Shown here: in pieces, positions 36,107 to 45,353 of the stretch
How positions within the stretch are numbered: position 1 is the stretch's first letter
Layout of the letters: each line of letters begins with the position of its first letter
DNA from: Erythrobacter sp. CCH5-A1
GTDB lineage: Bacteria > Pseudomonadota > Alphaproteobacteria > Sphingomonadales > Sphingomonadaceae
NCBI RefSeq assembly: GCF_001557115.1
Contig: NZ_LSKQ01000202.1
Span: 33,956 to 97,955 of the forward strand
DNA length: 64,000 nucleotides
Direction: 5' to 3'
Notes under the pieces: generated by a model
The model's input: the letters and a program-made list of their open reading frames with translations, nothing else
Told to the model about the DNA's origin: nothing
The model's database searches: none
Made by a program: the position numbers and the translations under genes

Positions 36107-37696
36107 TCACCCATGGCCGGCCATCGGCACCCTCAGGATGAAGCGCGCGCCGCCTCCACCCTCGGCATCGCTCTCGTCGAGCCGCAATTCGCCCCCGGCG
36201 GCCGCAGCCAGCGAAAGGACGATCGGCAGACCGAGCCCGCTGCCCCCGCTCGCGCGGCGGGTGGTGAAGAAGGGCTCGAACACCCGCGCCCGGTCACCCG
36301 GCGCGATGCCGGGGCCATCATCGGCGATGGTGATGTGCGCCATGCCTGTCACCGGCTCGGGCTTCGCGGCAAAGGTGATCCGCCGGGCTCCCGCCTGCCG
36401 CGCATTGTCGATCAGCGCCCCGACAATCGCCTCTAGCGCGGCTTCAGGCATCGCCAGCAGCGGCAGGCCGGGCGCGATATCGGCGTCGACCGCAAAGCCC
36501 GCCGCGCAGGCATCGGCCTGCCGCCGCAGGATATCGGCAAGATCGGCCCGCGCCGCCGGATCATTGGCGCCAAGGTCCGCCCGCGCCATCTCGAGCAGCC
36601 TTGCGGTCAGCATCGTCAGCCGCGCCGCATCGCCATCGGCATTGGCAAGAAACCGCCGCCGCTCGTCGGGGGCCATGGTCTCGCCGTGATCGGCGAGGAT
36701 TTCGAGCGTCCCCCTGATCCCCGAAAGCGGGGTCTTGAACTCGTGGCTCACCGCATGGGCGAAATCGCGCAGGTAGCGCGAGCGCCGCTCGATCGCCTCG
36801 GCCATGCGGGCGAAATCGGCATAGAGCGCCTGGATCTCGGTCGCGGCGGTGCGCGGCGGTTCGGGGATGGTCTCCTGCCGCCCCGAAGCGAGCGCGCGGC
36901 TTGCCTGTGCCAGCGCCTCGACCGGCTGGACAATCCCGCGCGAGAGCACGCCCGAGAGCACCACCAGCACGCCCAGGATCGCGACAATCCCGAAGGCGAT
37001 CTTGCCGCGATCGGCATAAAGCCCCTTGAACAGCGCCCGTGCGGAGCGCGACAGCAGCAGCACGCCGACGACCTTGCCGTTCACGATCACCGGGCGGGCA
37101 TGATGCACCCTCAGCGCGGCGGCGCGGCTGAGCCATTCGAGATCGTAACCGGCCCGGTAATCGCCATTGCGGCGCAGCACGGTCGCAGGCCGCCCGGCGA
37201 GCGCGGCGCGCACTTCGGGCAGCGCGGCGAGGCTTTGCGCATTGCCTTGGGCGGCAACCAGACCCTGCCGGTCGAGCAGGACAATGGCCGAAAGCGTCAC
37301 CTGCCGGGTGCGCGCCGCCACCGGCGCGAGCGTCCGGGCGGCGGCAAGCGCTTGCGGGTCGGGGACGGCCGGGACCTGTGCGGGCGCGGGCCGCTCGGGC
37401 AGGATCGGGGTGCTGCTGAGGTCGATGGTCGGCACCTCGGGCGCCAGATCGCGCGGGTCGGGCAGCGTGGCGGGCGGCGCTCCGGGCCAGCCTGCCGCCG
37501 CGGTTGCCGCCAGCGCCGCCCCTTGCGCGACCAGCTCGGCCTCGGTCTGGCGCACCAGCGTGTTCTCGTAGACGCGCAGGAACATCGCCGCGATCCCCGG
37601 CAGCGCGGCGACGGTGAACAGCGTCGCGAAGACGATGGTGCGCAAGCTCAGCCGCGGCCAGCGCGCCTTGAGCCATTCCTTGGCGGCGCGGATCAT
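36107..37696 (-). CDS. Membrane sensor histidine kinase
   Basis: A 529-residue two-component sensor. A first helix lies at about 20-40 (TIVFATLFTVAALPGIAAMFL), then a periplasmic sensing domain of about 190 residues. The second helix is at 232-250, followed by a HAMP segment. The dimerisation/phospho-acceptor H-box has His318 (HAVSHEFKTPLSGIRG). The ATPase domain shows LIDNARQAG, ADDGPGIAPGD, FEPFFTTR and GGSGLGLPIV. The gene overlaps the response regulator by ATGA, so the two are a pair. The signal is unknown; the downstream membrane and efflux genes suggest envelope sensing. Confidence 0.9.
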   Translation of the reverse strand: MIRAAKEWLKARWPRLSLRTIVFATLFTVAALPGIAAMFLRVYENTLVRQTEAELVAQGAALAATAAAGWPGAPPATLPDPRDLAPEVPTIDLSSTPILPERPAPAQVPAVPDPQALAAARTLAPVAARTRQVTLSAIVLLDRQGLVAAQGNAQSLAALPEVRAALAGRPATVLRRNGDYRAGYDLEWLSRAAALRVHHARPVIVNGKVVGVLLLSRSARALFKGLYADRGKIAFGIVAILGVLVVLSGVLSRGIVQPVEALAQASRALASGRQETIPEPPRTAATEIQALYADFARMAEAIERRSRYLRDFAHAVSHEFKTPLSGIRGTLEILADHGETMAPDERRRFLANADGDAARLTMLTARLLEMARADLGANDPAARADLADILRRQADACAAGFAVDADIAPGLPLLAMPEAALEAIVGALIDNARQAGARRITFAAKPEPVTGMAHITIADDGPGIAPGDRARVFEPFFTTRRASGGSGLGLPIVLSLAAAAGGELRLDESDAEGGGGARFILRVPMAGHG

Positions 37697-38418
37697 CCCG
37701 CTGCCGCGCTGCCGGACGAGCAGGGCCCGAGCGCGTAGCCGATCCCCGCACGGGTCTCGATCAACCCCGCCCCGCCGACTGCGGCGAATTTGGCGCGGAT
37801 GTTGCGGATGTGGCTGTCGATGGTGCGGTCGGTGACGGCAAACCCGGGGCCGTGCAACCGGTCGATCAGCTCGTCGCGGCTGAACACCTTCCCCGGCCGG
37901 GCCGCAAGCGCGCGCAGCATGGCAAATTCGGTGACGGTGAGGACCACCTCGCGTCCGTCCCAATGCGCGCGCCAGCCTTCGGTATCGAGCATGAGGCAGC
38001 CGTGAGTGACACGCGCCCCCTGTGGCTCGGGCGGAGCCGCAGCGCCGGCACCTCCGCCCGCGCGGCGCAGGATCGCCTGCGTCCGCGCCACCACCTCGCG
38101 CGGGGAGAAAGGTTTGACGACATAGTCGTCTCCCCCCAACTCGATCCCCAGCACCCGGTCGATCTCGTCATCGCGCGAGGACAGGAACAGGATCGGCACA
38201 CTGCTGGTCGCGCGTACCCGGCGACACACCTCGAGCCCGTCCATGCGCGGCATGTTGATGTCGAGGATGACGAGATCGGGCGGGCAGGCCGCGATCATCG
38301 CCACCGCCTCCTCGCCATCGGCGGCCTCGTGGCTGGCCAGCCCCGCCTTGCCGAGCGCGAAGACCAGCAGCTGGCGGATGTGGGGATCGTCGTCGACGAC
38401 AAGGATGGTGTGGGGCAT
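37693..38418 (-). CDS. OmpR-family response regulator
   Basis: A 241-residue regulator. The receiver domain contains the acidic pair DD at 9-11, the phospho-acceptor Asp53 (LVILDINMPRMDG) and the conserved Lys in VVKPFSPRE. A linker leads to a winged-helix DNA-binding domain (LTVTEFAMLRALAARPGKVFSRDELIDRLHG, RTIDSHIRNIRAKF). It pairs with the kinase downstream (ATGA overlap). GTG at 38433 overlaps the stop of the membrane protein upstream as GTGA and has better Shine-Dalgarno spacing (AAAGG, 9 nt), so five extra residues are possible. Tandem GTGCAGA repeats at 40172/40183 are a candidate target. Confidence 0.9.
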   Translation of the reverse strand: MPHTILVVDDDPHIRQLLVFALGKAGLASHEAADGEEAVAMIAACPPDLVILDINMPRMDGLEVCRRVRATSSVPILFLSSRDDEIDRVLGIELGGDDYVVKPFSPREVVARTQAILRRAGGGAGAAAPPEPQGARVTHGCLMLDTEGWRAHWDGREVVLTVTEFAMLRALAARPGKVFSRDELIDRLHGPGFAVTDRTIDSHIRNIRAKFAAVGGAGLIETRAGIGYALGPCSSGSAAAG

Positions 38419-38429
38419 GCTCCGCAAGA

Positions 38430-40085
38430 TCACCGGATTTCGCCTTTCGTCAATCCGCGACGATAGGGCGGCACAACCGGCAGGTCCGGTTCGCCGGACA
38501 CAGGCGCGGGGGGCGCGGCGGGCTGGTCCGCGACGGGCGCGGTCTCGGCAGCCTCGGGCGCCTCGACAGGAGGCGGCGGAGGCGGCGGCGGGAGAATGTC
38601 GCCGCCGCAATCGCGGCCGTAGGGGGCGGCCACGGCCACGCGGGTGTCGCCCGCCAGCATCGCCTCGGCCCGAGCGAGCCGCCACGCGCCGCGCAAGGTC
38701 CAGGCCTGCCAGTCGGCCTGCCGCGCGGCGAGCTCGGCATAGGCCTTGCCGCTGATATAGACGGCCCGCTCCTGCCGCTCGGCCCCGATCGGGGCATCGC
38801 GCAGCTCGATCAGCGGGATCAGCGCGGCGCTGTCCAGCCGTTCGAGATAGCACAGGTCGAGCGCGACCAGCTCGCTCGGGTGATCGACATTCCAGCGCGC
38901 CGCGACCGCGCCGAAATCGACGATGCTCGCCCCGGTCAGCGCGATGCCCGCGGTCAGGGCATTGGCGTTGATCAGCCAGGCCGCGCTCCTGTTGGTGGCG
39001 AAGCGCCAGCCGATCAGCATCAGCCCGCAGGCGACCAGCACCATCCACACCAGTGCGGCGATGCGCAGTTCGGTGAGCGAGTAGGCCGCGATGTAGTCGG
39101 CAAGGCGCAGCATGCTCGAGGCGACCAGCAGGATGTTCTGCGCGACCCAGACCAAGACCAGCCGGCGCACCCAATCGTGGCGCGCGAGGGCCGTGCCGGG
39201 GCGCAGGACGGCAAGGACGAAGAGGCCCGCCAGCAGCGCGGTGGCGATCAGGGTGTAGGCGCCGCGGTGCGCGTAATCGGCCAGGGTGATGTCCCCCGGC
39301 AAGGGCGCGCCGCTCCACAGGAAGGCGATATCGAGCCCGTTCTCCAGCGCGAAGACTGCGTTGAAGATGCCGAGCGTGATGAGCGCGGAGGTGACCGGCG
39401 GGTCGGGCAGGCGCGGCAGGATGCCCCAGGTCCCGCCCGCGATCCGCAGCGCGCGCGGGCGCAGGGTCGGCCAGACGAAGCCGAGGATCACGGTCCACAG
39501 TATCGCGTGCAGGATCAGCGTGCCGGTATCGGGCAGCCGGACCGCATCCAGCGCTTGCCCGAGCACCGGGTTGGCGCTGGCGAACAGGGAGAGGAACACC
39601 GCCCCGCCCGATAGCGGCAGGACAAGGTTCATCACCAGCGCCCGCGCGCTCGAGGATCCGCTGCGTCCGGGCAGGCGGAGCATGCGCCAAAGGTCGCCGG
39701 GCGGGCCGAAGGGTGCGCGAAGGCCCAGGAAGCCGAGCCGCACGCCCCACAGAATGGCATTGTCGAACACGTGGCGCACCAGCAGCGCGGCGCTGCCGAT
39801 CGCGGCGAGGAACAGCATCGCGGCAAGCAGCGAGGGCTCGAGGACCAGCATCAGCACGTAGAGCGCGGCGCAGCCAAGCGCGATCCATGCCCCGCGGGCG
39901 CGGAGCACGGCGGGGCGGGCGAGGATCAGCGCTGCGAGCCAGACGAGGGCGAAGCCGCCGATCACCGATCCGCCCCCGTAGCCGTAGAGCAGCAGGTCGC
40001 CCACCGTTATGACGGCGGCGGCTGCAGCGGGTTTTGCAAGGAAGCGGAAGCGCGAGAAGGCAGGCGGGGCAATGGCATGGGGCAT
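38430..40085 (-). CDS. DUF4153-family polytopic membrane protein
   Basis: A 551-residue protein with roughly ten hydrophobic segments over residues 20-390. The ITLADYAHRGAYTLIATALLAGLF block is characteristic of DUF4153/DUF4173 proteins. The C-terminal 160 residues are soluble and end in a Pro-rich tail (PPPPPPPPVEAPEA). Of two ATGs, 40085 sits 7 nt after GGAG, while 40091 is too close. That GGAG lies in the 3' arm of a 6-bp hairpin at 40093-40110. It heads the operon with the two-component pair, so it may be a sensor accessory or a target. Function unknown. Confidence 0.75.
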   Translation of the reverse strand: MPHAIAPPAFSRFRFLAKPAAAAAVITVGDLLLYGYGGGSVIGGFALVWLAALILARPAVLRARGAWIALGCAALYVLMLVLEPSLLAAMLFLAAIGSAALLVRHVFDNAILWGVRLGFLGLRAPFGPPGDLWRMLRLPGRSGSSSARALVMNLVLPLSGGAVFLSLFASANPVLGQALDAVRLPDTGTLILHAILWTVILGFVWPTLRPRALRIAGGTWGILPRLPDPPVTSALITLGIFNAVFALENGLDIAFLWSGAPLPGDITLADYAHRGAYTLIATALLAGLFVLAVLRPGTALARHDWVRRLVLVWVAQNILLVASSMLRLADYIAAYSLTELRIAALVWMVLVACGLMLIGWRFATNRSAAWLINANALTAGIALTGASIVDFGAVAARWNVDHPSELVALDLCYLERLDSAALIPLIELRDAPIGAERQERAVYISGKAYAELAARQADWQAWTLRGAWRLARAEAMLAGDTRVAVAAPYGRDCGGDILPPPPPPPPVEAPEAAETAPVADQPAAPPAPVSGEPDLPVVPPYRRGLTKGEIR

Positions 40086-40400
40086 GTTCATTCTCCGGTT
40101 GTCGCCGGAGGATTTGCCGCCTGACGGTGCGCAGAAGATGGTGCCCGGCTTGTGCTGCCCGCATGATTTTCGTGCAGAACTTGTGCAGACGGGCTGCCAA
40201 ACCCCTCTGTTTCATCGACAACAACCGCAATACAGTCGACGAAGGCGCGTTGTGTGCGGTCGCATCGCGCTGTAGCAACTTATGGTGTTCCGGGGACTTG
40301 GCACCGTCGGGGTCAAAGACCGCGCAAGTCGGTCGGGGCAGAAAAGGGGTTGCACTTGCAGCGTGACAATCATCGCAACGCGGCTGCTGAGCCGCATGCA
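40086..40400. other. 315-bp divergent promoter region
   Basis: Gap between the DUF4153-regulator-kinase operon and the efflux operon. It holds the hairpin CTCCGG/CCGGAG (40093-40110) that includes the DUF4153 ribosome binding site. It also holds two GTGCAGA repeats at 40172 and 40183 (11 bp apart), with a related GTGCTGC at 40152. I see no convincing terminator or reading frame. Promoters for both operons must lie here. Confidence 0.5.
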
Positions 40401-41831
40401 ATGACGGCGGCATGGCGCGCGGCATGGTGTCTCGCTATCGCCGCGCCCGCGCTGTCCGGCTGTGCGCTCTCGCGCGAGGATCCGCCCGCCATGGCAAGCG
40501 CCCAGCCTCTTCCCGAGCGATGGGTGCTCGCGCCTCCGGGCGAGACCGCGGTGCCGCTCGATCGCTACTGGACGATGCTTGACGATCCGCTGGTGAGCGA
40601 ATTCGTCGCCAGGGCGCAGGCCGAGAACCTCGATCTCGCGCAGGCCGCCGCCCGCCTCCGGGCAGCGCGGGCGGGGCTGCGGCAGGCCGAGGCCGAGTTC
40701 CTGCCGACCATTTCGGGCAGCGGCGGCGCGCAGCGCGATGTCGGCGATCTGGCGCGCAATGGCGTGCAATTCTCGCTCGGCGCCAATGCGCAATGGGAGG
40801 CGGACCTGTTCGGCCGGATCGACGCCTCGCGCGATGCCGCGCGCGGCGATCTTCAGGCTGCGGGCTATTCGCTCGGCGATCTCGAGCGGGTGATTGCGGC
40901 GCAGGTTGCGACGCAAGTGATAAGCGCCCGCGCGATCGCCGGGCAGCTTGCCATCGCCCGCGAGACGCTCGCCGTTCAGGACGACAACCTCCAGATCGCC
41001 CGCTGGCGCAATCAGGCGGGGCTGGTCTCCAGCCTCGATGTCGAGCAGGCGCGCACCCAGCGGGCGCAGACCGCGGCCTCGATCCCGCTGCTCGAAAGCA
41101 ACCTCGTCGCGGTCGCCAATGCGATTTCGACGCTGATCGGCGAGCCGCCGGGGCGGGTCTACCGTGCCTTCACCGAGGCCCCGCGCGCCGTGCCGGTGCC
41201 GCCGCAGCGTGTAGCGCTTGCCGCGCCGGCCGACCTGCTGCGTCGCCGCCCTGATGTGAGCGCCGCCGAAGCGCGGCTTGCGGCCAGTCTCGACCGCATC
41301 GGCGTCGCGCGTGCGCAGCTCTATCCGCTGGCGCGCCTCAGCGGCACGCTCAACACCGGCGCGAGCGATGTTGGCAACCTGTTCGACATCGTCACCGGCA
41401 ATGTCTTTGCCAGCCTATCGCAGCTGATCTTCGACGGCGGGCGGGTGCGCGGGCAGATCGACGCCGCGCGCGCCAATGCCGACGGCTCGCTCGCGGCGTG
41501 GCGGCAGAGCATCCTTGCCGCGCTCGAGGAAGTCGAGAGCGCCGCGGTCGATCTCGATACCAGCGACGCCCGCGTCATCGCGCTGACCGAAGCGAGCGAG
41601 GGCGCGCAAAACGCCGCGATCCTCGCCCGCAGCCAGTATCAGGCGGGGCTGATCGATTTCCAGACCCTGCTCGTGACCGAAAGCCAGCTGCTCTCCGCCC
41701 GCAACGCACTGGTCAGCGCGCAAGGCGCGCGCGCGCAGGCCTTCATCGCGCTTGCCCGCGCCATGGGCGGCGGGTGGAGCGTGCCCGATGCCGCGGCCAT
41801 CAATCCAGTTTCAGGGGAGCCCGAAGCGTGA
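40401..41831 (+). CDS. RND/MacAB-type efflux outer-membrane lipoprotein (NodT family)
   Basis: A 476-residue outer-membrane factor of the TolC/NodT family, which forms the exit duct of tripartite efflux pumps. The signal peptide ends in the lipobox ALSG-Cys21, predicting lipid modification. Two repeats of the family follow: WTMLDDPLVSEFVARAQAENLDLAQAAARL with ANAQWEADLFGRIDASRDAA, and the second-half DLLRRRPDVSAAEARLAASLDRIGVARAQLYP. ATG 40401 gives the proper signal peptide; the frame is open back to 40254. It overlaps the membrane-fusion gene (GTGA). Substrate unknown. Confidence 0.9.
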   Translation: MTAAWRAAWCLAIAAPALSGCALSREDPPAMASAQPLPERWVLAPPGETAVPLDRYWTMLDDPLVSEFVARAQAENLDLAQAAARLRAARAGLRQAEAEFLPTISGSGGAQRDVGDLARNGVQFSLGANAQWEADLFGRIDASRDAARGDLQAAGYSLGDLERVIAAQVATQVISARAIAGQLAIARETLAVQDDNLQIARWRNQAGLVSSLDVEQARTQRAQTAASIPLLESNLVAVANAISTLIGEPPGRVYRAFTEAPRAVPVPPQRVALAAPADLLRRRPDVSAAEARLAASLDRIGVARAQLYPLARLSGTLNTGASDVGNLFDIVTGNVFASLSQLIFDGGRVRGQIDAARANADGSLAAWRQSILAALEEVESAAVDLDTSDARVIALTEASEGAQNAAILARSQYQAGLIDFQTLLVTESQLLSARNALVSAQGARAQAFIALARAMGGGWSVPDAAAINPVSGEPEA

Positions 41832-43153
41832 TCGATCTGACGAAACCGGCGGCAGATAGCCCCGGGGTGGACGAATTCCTCGGCACCAAGCCCGTCCCGC
41901 GCTGGCGGCGCTGGATGAAGTTCTGGCTGCCGGCGCTGATCCTGATCGCGCTGGCGTTGCTCATCGCCCGCTGCACGGCCGAGGCGCCCGGGCCCGACTA
42001 CATCACCGAGCCTGTCACCCAGGCCTCGCTCGCGCTGTCGGTGACGGCCACCGGCAACCTGCGCCCGACCAACCAGGTCGAGGTCGGCGCGGAAGTCACC
42101 GGTCCGCTCGATCAGGTGCTGGTCGACGTCAACGACCGGGTCACCAAGGGGCAGGTGATCGCAGTGATCAACACCGAGATCATCGACCAGCAGATCGCCC
42201 AGTCGCGCGCCAATGTGGGCGCGGCGCGCGCGGCATTGGGCCAGGCGCAGGCAACCTTCGATATCGACACCATCCAGCTGAAGCGGCTGGAGGAAGTGCG
42301 GCGCCTGTCGGGCGGGCGCGTGCCTTCGCAGATCGAGCTCGAACAGGCCGAGGCCGCCGTACAGCGCGACCGCGCGACACTGGCTTCCGCGCGCGCCAAT
42401 ATCCAGGCCGCCGAAGCCTCGCTCAAGGCCAACCTCACCACCCGCAGCCGCGCCGTGATCCGCGCGCCGGTGACCGGCGTGGTGCTCGCCCGCCGGGTCG
42501 AGCCGGGCCAGACCGTGGTCGCCAGCTTCAACACCGTCACCCTGTTCGTGATCGCCGAGGACCTGTCGGAGATGCAGCTGCGCGTCGCCATCGACGAAGC
42601 CGACGTCGGTCAGGTCAAGCCGGGCCAGAGTGCGACCTTCACGGTCGATGCCTACCCCGGCAAGCGTTTCCCGGCGACGCTCCAGCGGGTCGATCTGGCC
42701 TCGAAGAGCACGGTCGAAGGCTCCGCCGGCGGCAGCAGCGGCGCGGCGGCCTCGGCTTCGGGCAATTCGGTGGTGAGCTACGAAGCGCGGCTCGATGTCC
42801 GCAACCCCGAAGGCCTGCTGCGCCCGGGCATGACCGCGACCGCGACCATCGAGACCCAGAACACCGGCACCGCCTTGCTGGTCCCCAACGCCGCGCTGCG
42901 CTTCCGCCCCGACACCAAGCAGGAGGAAGGCGGCGGGGTGTTCCAGCCGCAGATCGGGCTCGAGGACGGCAAGCAGCAGGCGACCATCGGCGAAGGAAGC
43001 CGCCAGCAGGTGCAGGTGCTCCAGGCCGACGGCACGCTGAAGGCGATCGAAGTCATCACCGGGCGCAGCGACGGGCGGCTGACCGTGGTCCGGGGCAAGG
43101 ACCTGAAGCCCGGCATGAAGGTCGTCACCGGCGTCAAGGCGGCCGGCAAGTGA
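41828..43153 (+). CDS. MacA-like periplasmic adaptor (HlyD/RND family)
   Basis: A 441-residue membrane-fusion protein. One N-terminal helix (FWLPALILIALALLIARC, about 32-49) anchors it. The lipoyl/barrel-sandwich halves are TGNLRPTNQVEVGAEVTGPLDQVLVDVNDRVTKGQ and VIRAPVTGVVLARRVEPGQTV. They flank a long alpha-hairpin (about 110-210) that should contact the outer-membrane duct. The GTG start overlaps the NodT stop, and its stop overlaps the ATPase GTG. It connects the MacB-type transporter to the NodT lipoprotein. Confidence 0.92.
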   Translation: MIDLTKPAADSPGVDEFLGTKPVPRWRRWMKFWLPALILIALALLIARCTAEAPGPDYITEPVTQASLALSVTATGNLRPTNQVEVGAEVTGPLDQVLVDVNDRVTKGQVIAVINTEIIDQQIAQSRANVGAARAALGQAQATFDIDTIQLKRLEEVRRLSGGRVPSQIELEQAEAAVQRDRATLASARANIQAAEASLKANLTTRSRAVIRAPVTGVVLARRVEPGQTVVASFNTVTLFVIAEDLSEMQLRVAIDEADVGQVKPGQSATFTVDAYPGKRFPATLQRVDLASKSTVEGSAGGSSGAAASASGNSVVSYEARLDVRNPEGLLRPGMTATATIETQNTGTALLVPNAALRFRPDTKQEEGGGVFQPQIGLEDGKQQATIGEGSRQQVQVLQADGTLKAIEVITGRSDGRLTVVRGKDLKPGMKVVTGVKAAGK

Positions 43154-43860
43154 CAGGCGAACCGCTGATCGAGCTGAAGGGGATCACCAAGACCTTCGGC
43201 ACCGGAGCGGCGGCGTTTCAGGCGCTGAAGGGCGTCGATCTCACCATCATGCGCGGCGAGTTCGTGGCGGTGATGGGGCCTTCTGGCTCGGGCAAGTCGA
43301 CGACGATGAACATCCTCGGCTGTCTCGACGTGCCCACCGGGGGTGTGTTCCGGTTCAGGGGCGTGGAGGTGCAGAGATTGGACCGCGACCAGCGTAGCCT
43401 GCTCCGGCGGCGCTATCTCGGCTTCGTATTTCAGGGCTTCAACCTGCTCGCGCGCACCACCGCGCTCGAGAATGTCGAACTGCCGCTGCTCTACCGCGGC
43501 GAGAAGAAATCCGTGCGGCGCGCAGCGGCAATGCGCGCGCTCGATCAGGTGGGGCTCGTGCCCTGGGCCGACCATACGCCGGCCGAGCTTTCGGGCGGCC
43601 AGCAGCAGCGCGTCGCGATCGCCCGCGCGCTGGTGACGCAGCCCGACGTGCTGCTCGCGGACGAGCCGACCGGCAACCTCGACAGCGAGCGCTCGGTCGA
43701 GATCATGCAGCTGCTCCAGCGGCTGAACGGCGAAGGCATCACCATCCTGATGGTCACCCACGAGGAGGACATGGCCGCCTATGCCGGCACCATCGTCCGC
43801 TTCCGTGACGGGCTGGTCGAGCGGATCGAGCGCGGCGCGCTGGCCGAGGCGGGCGCCTGA
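43150..43860 (+). CDS. MacB-type ABC transporter ATPase
   Basis: A 236-residue ATPase of the LolD/MacB family. Walker A is GPSGSGKST (about 43-51), the Q-loop FVFQGFNLL, the signature [15 protein letters not shown], Walker [13 protein letters not shown] and the switch His in MVTHEEDMA. The ATPase and permease are separate genes here, unlike E. coli MacB where they are fused. GTG start overlapping the adaptor stop. Confidence 0.94.
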   Translation: MTGEPLIELKGITKTFGTGAAAFQALKGVDLTIMRGEFVAVMGPSGSGKSTTMNILGCLDVPTGGVFRFRGVEVQRLDRDQRSLLRRRYLGFVFQGFNLLARTTALENVELPLLYRGEKKSVRRAAAMRALDQVGLVPWADHTPAELSGGQQQRVAIARALVTQPDVLLADEPTGNLDSERSVEIMQLLQRLNGEGITILMVTHEEDMAAYAGTIVRFRDGLVERIERGALAEAGA

Positions 43861-45056
43861 TGCTCGGTACCTCGATCCTGCTCGCGCTGCGCGAAATCCG
43901 GCGGCACATCCTGCGCTCGATCCTGACGACGCTCGGGATCATCATCGGGGTCGCGGCGGTGGTGACGATGGTGACGCTCGGCAACGGGGTCACGGCCTCG
44001 GTGCAGAACGAGATCTCCTCGCTCGGCGCGAGCAATTTCATCGTCTTCCCGGTGCGCACCGACCGCGGCACCATCCGCCCGTTCGACGACGCCGATGTGC
44101 GCGCTGTCGGCCAGCAGATCGCCGGAGTCGAGATCGCGGCGGGGCAGGTCAATGCCAATGCCACCGCCTTTTACAACGGGCAGGATTGGGACACCCGGGT
44201 GCAGGGGGTGAGCAACGATCTGCTCGCAGCGCAATCGGTCAAGGTCGACGAAGGCCGCCTGTTCACGCGCGACGAGGAGGAATCGGGCAAGAACGTCTGT
44301 CTGCTCGGACTGAAGGTGCGCGAGGCGATCTTCCCGCCCTCCGGCAGTCCGATCGGTGCGCGGATGCGGATCGGCGATGTCTCGTGCGAGGTGATCGGGA
44401 TGGTTGCCGAGCGCGGCCAGGGCGGCAATGGCGCGGATGACGACGATGCGGTTTACCTGCCGATAAAGAACGTCCAGCGCCGGTTCCGCGGCAACGAGAA
44501 CCTCGATTTCTTCGTGGTCAAATACGATCCGTCCTATTCGGCCAAGACGGTGCAGGATGCACTGGTCGGCCTGCTGCGCGAACGGCGGCTGTTGCAGGAC
44601 GGGGCGCCCAATGATTTCAACGTGATTGACACCGCGCAGGTCAACCAGGCGCTCGGCGCTGCAACCGGCGCGCTGACCGCGATGGTGGCGGTGATCGCCT
44701 CGATCAGCCTGCTCGTCGGCGGAATCGGGATCATGAACATCATGCTCGTTTCGGTCACCGAACGCACCCGCGAGATCGGCATCCGCCTCGCCATCGGTGC
44801 GCTCGCGCGCGAGGTGCGGCTGCAATTCCTGACCGAAGCGGTGGTGCTGTGCGCGCTGGGCGGGCTCGTGGGGATTGCGCTGGGCTTCGTCGCCTCGATC
44901 GGGCTGGCATCAGCCATCGACGTGCCTTTCGCCTTCGATCCGGCGATCAACATCCTTAGCTTCCTGTTCGCCGCCGGGATGGGGGTGGTGTTCGGCTACT
45001 ACCCCGCCAGCCGCGCCTCGAAGCTCGATCCGATTGACGCGCTGCGGCACGAATAG
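43860..45056 (+). CDS. MacB-type ABC transporter permease
   Basis: A 398-residue FtsX/MacB-type permease. A first helix near residues 20-42 ([23 protein letters not shown]) precedes a MacB_PCD periplasmic domain (residues about 50-250) containing [24 protein letters not shown]. Three C-terminal helices follow, with the conserved [22 protein letters not shown] and [16 protein letters not shown] endings. The ATG overlaps the ATPase stop by one base. The gene closes the four-gene efflux operon. It may export peptides, lipoprotein-like molecules or drugs; no substrate can be assigned. Confidence 0.93.
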   Translation: MLGTSILLALREIRRHILRSILTTLGIIIGVAAVVTMVTLGNGVTASVQNEISSLGASNFIVFPVRTDRGTIRPFDDADVRAVGQQIAGVEIAAGQVNANATAFYNGQDWDTRVQGVSNDLLAAQSVKVDEGRLFTRDEEESGKNVCLLGLKVREAIFPPSGSPIGARMRIGDVSCEVIGMVAERGQGGNGADDDDAVYLPIKNVQRRFRGNENLDFFVVKYDPSYSAKTVQDALVGLLRERRLLQDGAPNDFNVIDTAQVNQALGAATGALTAMVAVIASISLLVGGIGIMNIMLVSVTERTREIGIRLAIGALAREVRLQFLTEAVVLCALGGLVGIALGFVASIGLASAIDVPFAFDPAINILSFLFAAGMGVVFGYYPASRASKLDPIDALRHE

Positions 45057-45080
45057 CGCCCGGCCGCCGCTTCGGCAGCG

Positions 45081-45100
45081 TTGGCGCGCCCGGCAGGACT
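45081..45100 (-). repeat. Partial copy of the tRNA-Arg 3' end
   Basis: The 20 bases TTGGCGCGCCCGGCAGGACT are identical to 45215-45234. That second copy covers the CCA end, the acceptor 3' strand and the start of the T arm of the adjacent tRNA-Arg. Such a truncated copy downstream of a tRNA is what site-specific integration or its loss leaves behind. Confidence 0.7.
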
Positions 45101-45183
45101 GTCCGCGTCGCTTGCGCGCCGCGTTCATCTGCGCAGCCTGCGGCTGCTCCGATTCCGAACAAGGCTCGGGCCTTGAGAGCCCG

Positions 45184-45218
45184 CCAAATCCCCCGCCCCG
45201 AAGGGACGGAAGATTTGG
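45184..45218 (-). other. Inverted repeat at the tRNA 3' end
   Basis: CCAAATC and GATTTGG (7 bp) flank an inner imperfect C/G stem with a TTCG loop, just after the mature 3' end of the tRNA and including its CCA. It could be a processing or termination hairpin; there is no clear T-run. Confidence 0.4.
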
Positions 45219-45292
45219 CGCGCCCGGCAGGACTCGAACCTGCTGCCTCAAGATTAGAAGTCTCGCGCTCTATCCAGATGAGCTACGGGCGC
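45216..45292 (-). tRNA. tRNA-Arg (anticodon TCT)
   Basis: A 77-nt cloverleaf on the minus strand. The acceptor is GCGCCCG with CGGGCGC, discriminator G and encoded CCA. The D arm is TAGCTCATCTGGATAGAGC, the anticodon loop CTTCTAA reads TCT, and the T arm GCAGGTTCGAGTCCTGC. It decodes AGA, a rare codon in this high-G+C genome. Confidence 0.96.
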
Positions 45293-45353
45293 GCGCCGGA
45301 TGGGGCATTAGCGCGCTTTGCGCGCCAAGGGAATCGCGCTAACCGTCCGGGCG

